From positions 2,852,001 to 2,916,000 of the forward strand of contig NZ_CP137920.1 in assembly GCF_033708015.1 (NCBI RefSeq): 64,000 nucleotides of DNA, in the 5' to 3' direction. Origin of the DNA: Proteus vulgaris (GTDB taxonomy: Bacteria > Pseudomonadota > Gammaproteobacteria > Enterobacterales > Enterobacteriaceae). The notes under the pieces were generated by a model. The model was given only the letters and a program-made list of their open reading frames with translations, ran no database searches and was not told the origin of the DNA. The position numbers and the translations under genes are program-made. Position 1 is the first letter of the stretch; every line of letters begins with the position of its first letter. This document shows, one piece after another, positions 18,473 through 26,567 of the stretch.

Positions 18473-20416
18473 TTAAATATCCAATAATGGAAAAATGATC
18501 TCAACTTTAGCTCTTCTTGCTAACTCTCTAGCTTCAATTCTTTCTTCTATAGATTTTTTAACCATTTGCTCAATTTTATGCCTATGTTCCCTAGACCTAG
18601 GTATTGGCAATTGTAGCTCATAAACTCGCTTACCTAGCGTATCAATAATATCTTGAGTAAAACGTTTCGCTTTAATTTGCTTTACTACAGGATCACATGA
18701 AAGCAAGGCAAGAAGAAGAAAAGGTGACATCACCTCTTTTTTTCTCACTCTTATTTTATATAAATGACTTTGATAAATAATTTTTTCATCATATTTAGAA
18801 ATATATCCACATGAGCCAATTAGGTAGGTTCCATCTCTTACCATTAAGATATCACCTTCCTTGACATCTTGTTTTTTTGCATAGGCTGTATATATTTCTT
18901 CTGAAACTCCTTGTTTCGGATCTATTTTTATTTCCCAGTTTGTTATATCAGAAGTCCTCACAAAGGGAATTGTCCCAGTACCATATGCTAATTTCCCTAT
19001 CTCATCGCCAGTAGAAAACTCAATCACACCTTTATCTACTAAAGATTGAATTGTCACAATATCGTGTGTCGACTCTAATTTATCAATTTCATTCTGACTA
19101 TCAGGATCGTAATAACGTGGAGCAAGGATATTATCAATAACATTTTTATCATTAATGTAATACCCAAGATTAGAAAAGTCTCTCTCCAGGATTCCATTTT
19201 GATAATTTCTTAGTAAATGAGGTAAGTCATTATGTGGGATAGAATTCCCTCGACTATCATGACCGCACCATTTTGCCTCAGCCATAAAAATTAATGAATT
19301 ATTTTTATTATTTCGTTTAGTTGCAATTAATAAGCAAGTCTTAGTATGAGTCCCACCTTTACCACTAGTTTTAAATAAACTCTCAGGCATTCCACACACT
19401 GCATTTATTTCTGCATGATCTCGAATAAACTGAACAACATAACTTGTAGATGAATTAGATATCATACTTTCGGGTACTACCACCCCCATACGTCCGCCTG
19501 GCTTTAATAGACTCAAACAAAGTTCTATAAATAGAATCTGTGGGGGTGTATTAGCTTTTAGCACATTTGTATTAATTAACTTACCATTATCTTTACTTAC
19601 AGACCACTTATGCGCCAGCTCAAATTTTCTTCTTACCTCTTCAGAACCAACCTTTATTTTTGCACCAAATGGTGGGTTTGCTAAAACGATATCATAGCTA
19701 TTTTCTACAGGAATATTTAATTTCTCTCCACCTTCAGTTTTCCATTCAATAGAATCGGCACAAAATATATTCGATTTTTTTAACGTTACTAATGCAATAT
19801 GAGCATTAGCAAGTTTTGCTAAATATGAGTCCTTTTCTATTCCATATAGAGAATCATTAATGATATCCCTTTCTACACCCTTATTAAGTAAATATCGAGC
19901 GGAATAACTTAGAAAACCACCAGGCCCACATGCAGGATCAATAATTTTTTCACCAGGCTTAGGTTCAATTGCTTCGACTAGCCATGCTATTGCCTGATGA
20001 GGTGTAAAGAATTGCCCTTCAGCCATTCTCAAATCTGAACTAATAAAACTTTGGTACAATTCACCTAAAGGATCTTTTGATGGATTAGTGAGATCTATAT
20101 AAGATAATTCTTTATCAACATACTGAATGGTTGAGGGATCTAATAAAATTTCCTCATCATCGTCAAATATATGCGGTAATTGAACTTTAAGTTTTAAAAA
20201 CTCTCTTCTATATAAAAGAGCTATTTGCTCAGCAGGCTCATTACTGACATCAATATTTTGAGATGAAAATTTCACCTTACAAAACAAACATTTTACAACT
20301 TCATGCAAGAGAGTTTTATCACGAGTTATTCCAATGACCCTTCCTGCTAAATAGTTTCTAATTCTTGAATATACTTGATGCATTTCTATATCAACATCGA
20401 GGGCTTTCTCAAGCAT
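18473..20416 (-). CDS. N6-adenine DNA methylase fused to a specificity (TRD) domain
   Basis: Type I-like HsdM with a C-terminal HsdS-type half. It has 647 residues. An N-terminal helical region (1-120) leads to GQFFTP (134-139), SAM motif I DPACGPGGF (160-168) and catalytic motif IV NPPF (247-250). Residues about 420-640 look like one target-recognition domain plus a coiled spacer (QLPIPRSREHRHKIEQMVKKSIEE). No nuclease motif is visible in the protein itself. Such M-S fusions methylate a defined site; the neighbouring HNH protein may be the nuclease. Confidence 0.85.
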   Translation of the reverse strand: MLEKALDVDIEMHQVYSRIRNYLAGRVIGITRDKTLLHEVVKCLFCKVKFSSQNIDVSNEPAEQIALLYRREFLKLKVQLPHIFDDDEEILLDPSTIQYVDKELSYIDLTNPSKDPLGELYQSFISSDLRMAEGQFFTPHQAIAWLVEAIEPKPGEKIIDPACGPGGFLSYSARYLLNKGVERDIINDSLYGIEKDSYLAKLANAHIALVTLKKSNIFCADSIEWKTEGGEKLNIPVENSYDIVLANPPFGAKIKVGSEEVRRKFELAHKWSVSKDNGKLINTNVLKANTPPQILFIELCLSLLKPGGRMGVVVPESMISNSSTSYVVQFIRDHAEINAVCGMPESLFKTSGKGGTHTKTCLLIATKRNNKNNSLIFMAEAKWCGHDSRGNSIPHNDLPHLLRNYQNGILERDFSNLGYYINDKNVIDNILAPRYYDPDSQNEIDKLESTHDIVTIQSLVDKGVIEFSTGDEIGKLAYGTGTIPFVRTSDITNWEIKIDPKQGVSEEIYTAYAKKQDVKEGDILMVRDGTYLIGSCGYISKYDEKIIYQSHLYKIRVRKKEVMSPFLLLALLSCDPVVKQIKAKRFTQDIIDTLGKRVYELQLPIPRSREHRHKIEQMVKKSIEERIEARELARRAKVEIIFPLLDI

Positions 20417-20605
20417 TTATCTTACCTTTTATAATAAACTCAATAGGTTATTATTTTAACACAAGACAAAAAAACATCAACTGTTTTCAACAAAAGACAA
20501 AACATAAACTGTTTAAAAGAGTATGTATATTAATGAGCAAACATAGCCACTATAAAATTCATAGTGGCTATCCATTTAATAAATACTTTGATTATGTTAC
20601 GGGTA

Positions 20606-22243
20606 CTATATCTGCAAACAATACCTCCGCCCCATGCCCTTACGTACTGCTCGAGTATTCTTTCCCGTGGCATCACGCAGCAGCATTCCTTGTGCGGCCA
20701 AGTGCTCCAACAGCAATTTCCGTTGTTGGCGATCGGGCTCAATCTCTTTTAAAACATCACTTTTTAAAGCTAATACGCTCACACCATCAATTTTCTTCTT
20801 AAAGACGGCAAGTTCATCAATCTCATCACTAGAAAGAGACTTATCTTTATCCAAATCCATAACATCAACAGTAGAAAGCAGAGGTAGCAGCTCATCTGGT
20901 ATGCGAACAACCTTTGGAGCGGATTTAACAGCCCCCTCGTTCAAATAGGCACGGGCATCCTGATAACAACGAGAAATCCCGTTCATGACGTCTTTCTTAT
21001 CAAACGGCAATACCTTGTATTTAGCGGCCAAAGCCCCCGCAGCATAAGTCAAGGCAAAACGTTTAGCCGTGCGTATTTCTACTCCATTGTTTTTATCAAC
21101 CTTATGCTTTTTCATAAAGAAATCAATACGTTTATTTAAGTACTGCTTCATTTTTTCAGGATTAGCCTTGCGTTGACTAACATATTTCTTCAAAAATGCA
21201 TACTGGGCTGTACCGTGATACTGATTGCACAGCACCGCTATGTTTTGTACTAATTCGCTAGAAGAACCCACTTCCATTGGTATTGTTTCAAAAATACCGT
21301 GACCACTTCCTGTATCCGCAGGAATATCGATAGCACGAGCTTCTTCCCCCTCAAGACGAGAGATTCCACCATCAGCAGCGTGTTGTTTTAAACTACGTTC
21401 TCCTGCACTTAGAAAAATAACACGCCACTCATCGCTCCCCTTCTGCTTTTCATAATTCTTTGAGTATTTAGTCCCGCGGCCACTCGCTAAGACATAAGTG
21501 ACTCCCTGAGTTTTTTCCGCAGCTTTTTTAGGATTAGAGTCCGCGAGTTTCAATTCATCAAGACACAATAAAGCGTCATTATGGGCTTGGGCTAGCTCTT
21601 GCCCTGCCTTGTCAGTAAACTTCATCGTATTGACATATTCAGGGCTACCATAGGCTGAGGCACTAAAGAGTAAAACAGTGCTTTTCCCTAGAGAACTCAT
21701 TCCAAAAACATGAAAACCGCCACTTTCTATTCCCGTATCCTTTAACAAAAATGCAGAAAAAGCCGAACATAAACCAAGCATCAAACGTGAACTATAAGTA
21801 GCATAAACAGCTAAATTATCCTGCCAGTTCTGGAGGCTACCCTTTTTACTGACTGCTGGTAGATTATTTTGATACTCAGGCTGTATTATCGGACCATACT
21901 TATCATCGCTTCCCCATATTTTTCCACACGGTGAAACATAAGAATCGCCAACAAATCCGGGCTTTTTAGTTAGAATAAATGTGTTGTCACAATGTTCGCA
22001 CAACTCATCAATTAGCTGCTTACGCACATTTTTATCTACATTGGCAGGAAATCCTTTAGAGATTAATAAGCTAAAAAACTCACGAGGCTTATCTAATAAA
22101 TTAGTATGGATAATTAGCTTTGTCATACCTAAATCAAGGCTAGAATATTCAATTAATAAAAACGATTCATCAGCACTGCTTTTCATAACAGAACGAGCTA
22201 ATAGCTTAACTACGGGCTTAAATTTTTTCATAATAAAATCCAT
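20606..22243 (-). CDS. DUF927 domain ATPase (island replication-type)
   Basis: Protein of 545 residues of the DUF927 family (helicase-like, often in integrative elements and satellite prophages). The CHxxC-like cysteines near 82-85, GDSYVSPCGKIWG, Walker A GMSSLGKST (181-189) and Walker B ALLCLDE (224-230) are visible. The last 80 residues form a winged-helix-like tail. The start could be 22243 or the ATG at 22231; neither has a strong ribosome-binding site. It lies downstream of the Rep-like gene and is probably part of a replication module. Confidence 0.8.
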   Translation of the reverse strand: MDFIMKKFKPVVKLLARSVMKSSADESFLLIEYSSLDLGMTKLIIHTNLLDKPREFFSLLISKGFPANVDKNVRKQLIDELCEHCDNTFILTKKPGFVGDSYVSPCGKIWGSDDKYGPIIQPEYQNNLPAVSKKGSLQNWQDNLAVYATYSSRLMLGLCSAFSAFLLKDTGIESGGFHVFGMSSLGKSTVLLFSASAYGSPEYVNTMKFTDKAGQELAQAHNDALLCLDELKLADSNPKKAAEKTQGVTYVLASGRGTKYSKNYEKQKGSDEWRVIFLSAGERSLKQHAADGGISRLEGEEARAIDIPADTGSGHGIFETIPMEVGSSSELVQNIAVLCNQYHGTAQYAFLKKYVSQRKANPEKMKQYLNKRIDFFMKKHKVDKNNGVEIRTAKRFALTYAAGALAAKYKVLPFDKKDVMNGISRCYQDARAYLNEGAVKSAPKVVRIPDELLPLLSTVDVMDLDKDKSLSSDEIDELAVFKKKIDGVSVLALKSDVLKEIEPDRQQRKLLLEHLAAQGMLLRDATGKNTRAVRKGMGRRYCLQI

Positions 22244-22429
22244 TATAAGGTAACATGTTCAAGTAAACGTGATAGGCCGTCTGTATCACCTATCACTTAA
22301 TCACCAATAAAAAATTAATTACATAAATATGAATGTAGCTATAGCCATAAACTGATCAGTGTTGGTGGATTAGATCTGTCTAACCATAGAGTTATTGCAT
22401 CTACGGAGGCTATAGCTATAGTTTTGAGG

Positions 22430-23251
22430 CTATTTAGTATTACGTTTCAATGACAATCCAGATTTAGAATGTGTAATGCCATACATAAACTTCAGTCCAG
22501 ATAGACCTACGCTATCTAATTTAATTAGAGCTTGAATGAACTGTTTTTTACGTAAGCGATAATCTTTGGTACGGCGCTGTCCATCGCATCCCTGATAAAG
22601 TTCGATACGTTTCCATTGAGTTTTAAAAATATAAGTAATCTGTTTCTCTGGATTACGTAACATCCCTACATGCATAGGGCGATTCTTAACACCATCCCGT
22701 GCATTCATATTTTTAGGACGTTTCATAAAATTGCGTAATTTTGTGAATGCCTCAGCGTCATATTCCATCAATAGATGAAAATGAAGTATCCAGCGCTTAC
22801 TATCTGAATGAAAATCAGCTTCAAGCGAACCAATCGCAATACCGTTATAGCCAATCCGTTGAAGCTTTTTATAGAACTTATTAATTAGATTATTAATGTC
22901 ATATTTTAATAATTCTCCATCTTCTAATGAATCACATAAAAATACTAAAGTGACAAAGCGTATATCATTAAATTGCTCTAAATTTGCCACGATATCTTTT
23001 GCCATTGCTGTTTTGTTTATATGACAACAAATAGGACAGGCAGCACTTTTACAATAAACTCCAATATCACAATTGGCTAACTTATTTGCTAATTTATTTG
23101 CCTTCTTACTTTTACTGTTAGATAAGTAATTATGACGAGTTTCTAATTCTTTAAGGCAATCTACTAATTGCTTTTTATTTTTAAAATATGAACATTCTTT
23201 CAATATTGATTGAATATAAGAATGACGAATATCATTATGAATAAAACTCAT
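22430..23251 (-). CDS. HUH-type Rep-like protein
   Basis: Protein of 273 residues with the hallmarks of a rolling-circle relaxase/Rep: a Cys cluster (C61, C67, C72, C75), a metal-binding H157-F-H159 (WILHFHLLMEY) and a Y207-I-F-K motif (QITYIFKTQWKR) fitting the single-Tyr YxxK signature. These are seen directly; nicking activity is inferred. AAAGGAAA precedes the ATG. It sits between AlpA and the DUF927 ATPase, so it may initiate replication of the excised island. Confidence 0.72.
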   Translation of the reverse strand: MSFIHNDIRHSYIQSILKECSYFKNKKQLVDCLKELETRHNYLSNSKSKKANKLANKLANCDIGVYCKSAACPICCHINKTAMAKDIVANLEQFNDIRFVTLVFLCDSLEDGELLKYDINNLINKFYKKLQRIGYNGIAIGSLEADFHSDSKRWILHFHLLMEYDAEAFTKLRNFMKRPKNMNARDGVKNRPMHVGMLRNPEKQITYIFKTQWKRIELYQGCDGQRRTKDYRLRKKQFIQALIKLDSVGLSGLKFMYGITHSKSGLSLKRNTK

Positions 23252-23373
23252 ATTGTTTTCCTTTTAGGATAATTAGTTTTTATTGAAATCCAGACAAATA
23301 AATCCCATACAGAAATAATTAATTATTTCCGTTGCTTATGCTTTATCTGGATATCGGTGGTGTATTACATAGA

Positions 23374-23565
23374 TTACATAGTCCGAGACTGTAACCACTG
23401 TTGAATTGCCTCAAAGTCGTAACCAACGCGGCGAATACCGATCTTAATACGAGGCGGGAAATTAGCCTTAGCTTCTAAATAATAAATAGAATTGCGCGTT
23501 TTATAATTTAGCATTTCCATTACTTCACTCATGGTGACAATCTTAATTGTGTTCTTAACGTTCAT
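23374..23565 (-). CDS. AlpA family transcriptional regulator
   Basis: Small DNA-binding protein of 63 residues with an excisionase-like winged HTH (SEVMEMLNYKTRNSIYYLEAK, then FPPRIKIG, IRRVGYDFEAIQQWLQSR). AlpA of prophage CP4-57 activates the integrase and promotes excision; a similar role is inferred here. AGAGG precedes the ATG. It is upstream of the Rep-like gene on the same strand. Confidence 0.88.
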   Translation of the reverse strand: MNVKNTIKIVTMSEVMEMLNYKTRNSIYYLEAKANFPPRIKIGIRRVGYDFEAIQQWLQSRTM

Positions 23566-23691
23566 TTTTGATTACCTCTGTTTGTTGTTGAGTGACACTA
23601 ATTATCCTTAAATCAAAAATTGATATGGTAATTTTACGAAATTAATTGTAGTTTTACGAAAAAATCACCCCATCACATTGATTTTTAATGG

Positions 23692-24180
23692 TTATAAAAA
23701 ACCTCTTTCTGCAAATGAGACACTCTCAGTACCGCCCACAACAAAGTGATCCAATACCCTGATATCCACCAGTTCAAGCGCATATTTCAGCTTTAACGTA
23801 ATGTGCTTGTCGGCCTGACTAGGCTCAGGATCGCCGCTTGTATGGTTATGCACAAAAATGATAGCGGCAGCATTCAACAATAGTGCTTGCTTGACGACTT
23901 CTCGAGGGTAGATAGCAGTTTCATTAATCGTTCCTCGAAACAGCTCCTTAAACGCTAGCACTTGGTTCTGGTTATTCAGAAACATGGCGCAAAATGCCTC
24001 GTACTCATAGGATGCCAGCTTCAATTTAAAATATTCACGAGTTTGGTTGGGTGAGGTTAGTTTGGTACGCCGTTTAAATCGTCTGGCTAGTAGCGTATTG
24101 GCAATGTTCAAAATATCTTGTTCAGTAACGGGCTTGTTGATGGTGTAATAGCCCTTGTCTTTAGTTGGTTGAAATAACAT
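23692..24180 (-). CDS. radC: RadC family JAMM-domain protein
   Basis: Mobile-element RadC of 162 residues with a JAB/MPN fold. The metal motif H111-x-H113-x10-D124 (HNHTSGDPEPSQAD) is intact, with Thr in place of the usual Pro after HNH. The N-terminal helix-hairpin-helix of chromosomal RadC is lacking. Function is unknown despite the name. It begins 12 bases after the cysteine-peptidase-like gene, so the pair is co-transcribed. Confidence 0.88.
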   Translation of the reverse strand: MLFQPTKDKGYYTINKPVTEQDILNIANTLLARRFKRRTKLTSPNQTREYFKLKLASYEYEAFCAMFLNNQNQVLAFKELFRGTINETAIYPREVVKQALLLNAAAIIFVHNHTSGDPEPSQADKHITLKLKYALELVDIRVLDHFVVGGTESVSFAERGFL

Positions 24181-24192
24181 AGCTCGCCCTAC

Positions 24193-24738
24193 CTAAAACG
24201 GTCGTTCAATAAAATAGATTGCTGTAGGGAATAGTGTGTGGCGTGTTTTTTGAGGAATTAATGAGAAGGAGTCTTGTTGCGCTTTTACGTTGCCACTACT
24301 ATCAAAAAAATAGAAATACTTATTATCCGCACCAATAATAATTGACCAGTGCTCTTGTGTTCCAATTAATATCACTCGTTGGTAAAGGTTATCTTTGTTA
24401 TTAATAAAAGTGATTATATCTTTTATGATATTTTTGGTGCGGAGGTTAATTTGGTGTTGATAAGGTTTTTTGATTATTAGAGGGTAGTGCTTAAGATAAT
24501 ATCCCTGCTGAAGGGTCGATTGAATTAGATAGTCCATTTCATCATCATCTAATCCAGATGTCATTAAATCATAAATGTCATAATGGTATTTATATTCTAG
24601 CAGTAATGCATTAATTAGCGGTTTTCTTTTTATCCGGCCATCATATAAATAAGCCAGTGTATTAACTAAGCTATATATACCACACAAACAGTCTAAGTGG
24701 CCTTGTTGAGACGCACGCAACCCTCTATTAAATCTCAA
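24193..24738 (-). CDS. Putative papain-like cysteine peptidase
   Basis: Protein of 181 residues not assigned to a named family. A triad in papain order is visible: Q12 and C19 (QGHLDCLCGIYSLVNTL), H130 (TQEHWSIIIG) and D146 (YFFDSSGN). This resembles C39-like or papain-like folds. The TTG start is chosen because the first ATG (residue 59) would delete the catalytic Cys; AAAGG lies upstream. It is the first gene of a pair with radC. Substrate unknown; it could process a peptide or protein partner. Confidence 0.6.
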   Translation of the reverse strand: MRFNRGLRASQQGHLDCLCGIYSLVNTLAYLYDGRIKRKPLINALLLEYKYHYDIYDLMTSGLDDDEMDYLIQSTLQQGYYLKHYPLIIKKPYQHQINLRTKNIIKDIITFINNKDNLYQRVILIGTQEHWSIIIGADNKYFYFFDSSGNVKAQQDSFSLIPQKTRHTLFPTAIYFIERPF

Positions 24739-24863
24739 TAGATAATACCTTTGCTTGATTTTGAATATATGTTTTTGGTCAGTGGAAATATAAAATAAAT
24801 ATGATATTTACCACTTTTAGTATTATATCAAATTCAACACCTAAATACAAATAATTATTATTA

Positions 24864-25235
24864 TCAATTAGTTAACTTATCAAGAAGCACAATAAAGGCA
24901 CGTTGCTGTTCACTAGAAAGTTTTGTCCATAACAAATCTAGTTGAGCTTTTAGCTCTTCAGTTTTTACACTCTGGTATACCTTTTCAGGTTCTTGTCTGC
25001 TTTCTTCGTCATGACTAATAAAAAACCAACTAATCGGTGTGTCCAGATAAGTAGCAATATCAATTAAGTGAGTCACGTTAATCTTATTGGTTCCCCTCTC
25101 ATAGCGAGAGAGCTGCTGCTGTGAAACCCCAATCTTTTCAGAGAGGCTAGCCGCCGTTAGCTTTTTCTCCTTACGCCTCTGCTGAATACGCTTTCCGATC
25201 AGTTTATCGGCTTCTGTTACCGTGAGTTTTGACAT
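24864..25235 (-). CDS. XRE family transcriptional regulator
   Basis: Lambda-repressor-like regulator of 123 residues. The HTH is at about 13-68 (IGKRIQQRRKEKKLTAASLSEKIGVSQQQLSRYERG). A short C-terminal region (EELKAQLDLLWTKLSSEQQRAF) resembles those of stand-alone immunity-type repressors. It is divergent from the small genes starting at 25392, and an imperfect palindrome between them could be its operator. Confidence 0.88.
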   Translation of the reverse strand: MSKLTVTEADKLIGKRIQQRRKEKKLTAASLSEKIGVSQQQLSRYERGTNKINVTHLIDIATYLDTPISWFFISHDEESRQEPEKVYQSVKTEELKAQLDLLWTKLSSEQQRAFIVLLDKLTN

Positions 25236-25289
25236 TGAACCACCTACCTTAAGGTTACGCTTTACCTAGTAAGTGGAATTTTCGTCTAC

Positions 25290-25307
25290 GTTTACACTTG
25301 TATAAAC
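25290..25307. promoter_or_regulatory. Possible operator of the XRE regulator
   Basis: GTTTA-N8-TAAAC is an 18-base imperfect palindrome in the divergent region between the XRE gene and the CxxC small-protein gene. Role inferred from position only. Confidence 0.35.
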
Positions 25308-25391
25308 ATCGCCATTAGTGTAATAATGCCATTAAATACTCGCTTATGGACATTTTTACTAAAAACGTATCTTTAAAAGGAAGGGAAGACG

Positions 25392-25559
25392 TTGACTAAG
25401 TGTAAATATTGCGGTTTGACCGCTAATGCGGGTCAGCCTTGTAAGAAAAGTCCAGCTGCTTATCACATCGTTGATAATGGAGAAATAACGATCGCTGACA
25501 TCAGGGAAAATTATAAAAACGCTCATATCAATTATGGCGATTTATTAATAAAAATTTGA
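25392..25559 (+). CDS. Small CxxC protein (55 aa, TTG start)
   Basis: A 55-codon ORF starts at TTG with a strong ribosome-binding site (GGAAGGGAAG, six bases upstream). The product begins LTKCKYCGLTANAGQPCKK, with a CxxC pair (C4, C7) and a third Cys (C17), resembling half a zinc ribbon. The rest is a short charged region ending DLLIKI. It is read divergently from the XRE gene and is followed 22 bases later by a lipoprotein gene. Function unknown. Confidence 0.55.
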   Translation: MTKCKYCGLTANAGQPCKKSPAAYHIVDNGEITIADIRENYKNAHINYGDLLIKI

Positions 25560-25581
25560 TTATTTATTAAGGATTATAAAA

Positions 25582-25959
25582 ATGAAAACAATTTCTGCTT
25601 TATCATTTCTAACACTATTTATATTAACAGGCTGCGATGCTGGAACACCAAAATGCAATAGTGAAGACGCTCGTGAATTGGTCGTTAAAATTGCCCATGA
25701 GAATCATGGACAAAAAGCATTATATAATGCGTTGGTAAGAATGGGACTTCCTGTTGGTACTAAATTTAATGATGTCAATTTTTCAGTAATAAATATCAGA
25801 ACAACGGGCAATAATTCGCAATTAAACATTTATCAATGCGCGGCTGATTTAGAACTTTCGCACAGAGCTGCTCGAGAAAAAAGAAGCATCCCAATTACAT
25901 ACCAAATACAGAAAACTGATGATAGTAATCAGTTTTATATCAATGTATACGGACTGTAG
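25582..25959 (+). CDS. Putative lipoprotein, island-encoded
   Basis: Protein of 125 residues with a lipoprotein signal (MKTISALSFLTLFILTGC, lipobox LTGC, Cys 18). The mature part has two more Cys (about 25 and 95) that could form a disulfide. AAGGA precedes the ATG. No family recognised. Island lipoproteins often act in superinfection exclusion or envelope change, but nothing in the sequence proves this. Confidence 0.7.
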   Translation: MKTISALSFLTLFILTGCDAGTPKCNSEDARELVVKIAHENHGQKALYNALVRMGLPVGTKFNDVNFSVINIRTTGNNSQLNIYQCAADLELSHRAAREKRSIPITYQIQKTDDSNQFYINVYGL

Positions 25960-26009
25960 TGTTTTCACCCGTTTAGATTCAGGAACAATTGAATAATTGA
26001 GAGTGAATT

Positions 26010-26228
26010 ATGCATAGTCTTCTAAAACTTATGGAAAAACATGATCAGCAAGATTTTTTAATGCAATCAGCTAGGGAATGGATAACTCAAAATCAGTTTA
26101 CTGATATCTCTATTTCTAAAATACAACGGCATTTTCGTATTGGTTACAATCGTGCGGCTAATATCCTTGATATGCTAGAAAGAGAGGGCCATATTAGAAA
26201 TAAATTCATGGAGGATAATTATGAGTAA
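26010..26228 (+). CDS. Stand-alone FtsK gamma-domain winged-helix protein
   Basis: Protein of 72 residues consisting almost entirely of an FtsK gamma domain: DISISKIQRHFRIGYNRAANILDMLEREGHI aligns with the KOPS-reading winged helix of FtsK (seen as the SxSxxQRxFxIGYNRAA pattern), written here in parts. There is no motor domain. It may be an accessory DNA-binding protein of the element. The stop overlaps the ATG of a 20-codon ORF that ends at 26283 and looks like a remnant. Confidence 0.8.
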   Translation: MHSLLKLMEKHDQQDFLMQSAREWITQNQFTDISISKIQRHFRIGYNRAANILDMLEREGHIRNKFMEDNYE

Positions 26229-26567
26229 AGTGGCACAGGAGGCATCGCTGATGCTATACCTTATTCCTATTCTATTTCGGTAGAAAAACATCGCTCAAAA
26301 AATTGCGACAAGCAGATACAACAAATTAATAAAAATAGATGAAATAGATTCGACTATTTAAATGTCGTTCAATCGGTATTTAAAAATTATCAATCTTTTA
26401 TTGCGAAAATTAATATCAGAACTTGAGATTAATTAATAGAAGGCTATAACAGCGATTTTTTGTGTGATCGCCTGATAAAATAACAAAAATGAGATCTCCA
26501 TCACAATAGAAAAACCCATCTAACACAGTAAACTATCTTCAACTATTTAAGATGATGTGAGGATGTG
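26229..26567. other. Gene-free stretch after the FtsK-gamma gene
   Basis: About 340 AT-rich bases. A 20-codon ORF (26221-26283, MSKVAQEASLML...) overlaps the preceding stop by the ATGAGTAA arrangement but has no recognisable content. The rest has frequent stops in all frames and probably holds the promoter of the next gene. Confidence 0.4.

Noticed and set aside
20365..20802. Plus-strand ORF of 145 codons opposite the methylase start and the DUF927 gene
   Set aside because: It is antisense to two well-supported genes and has no credible protein features.
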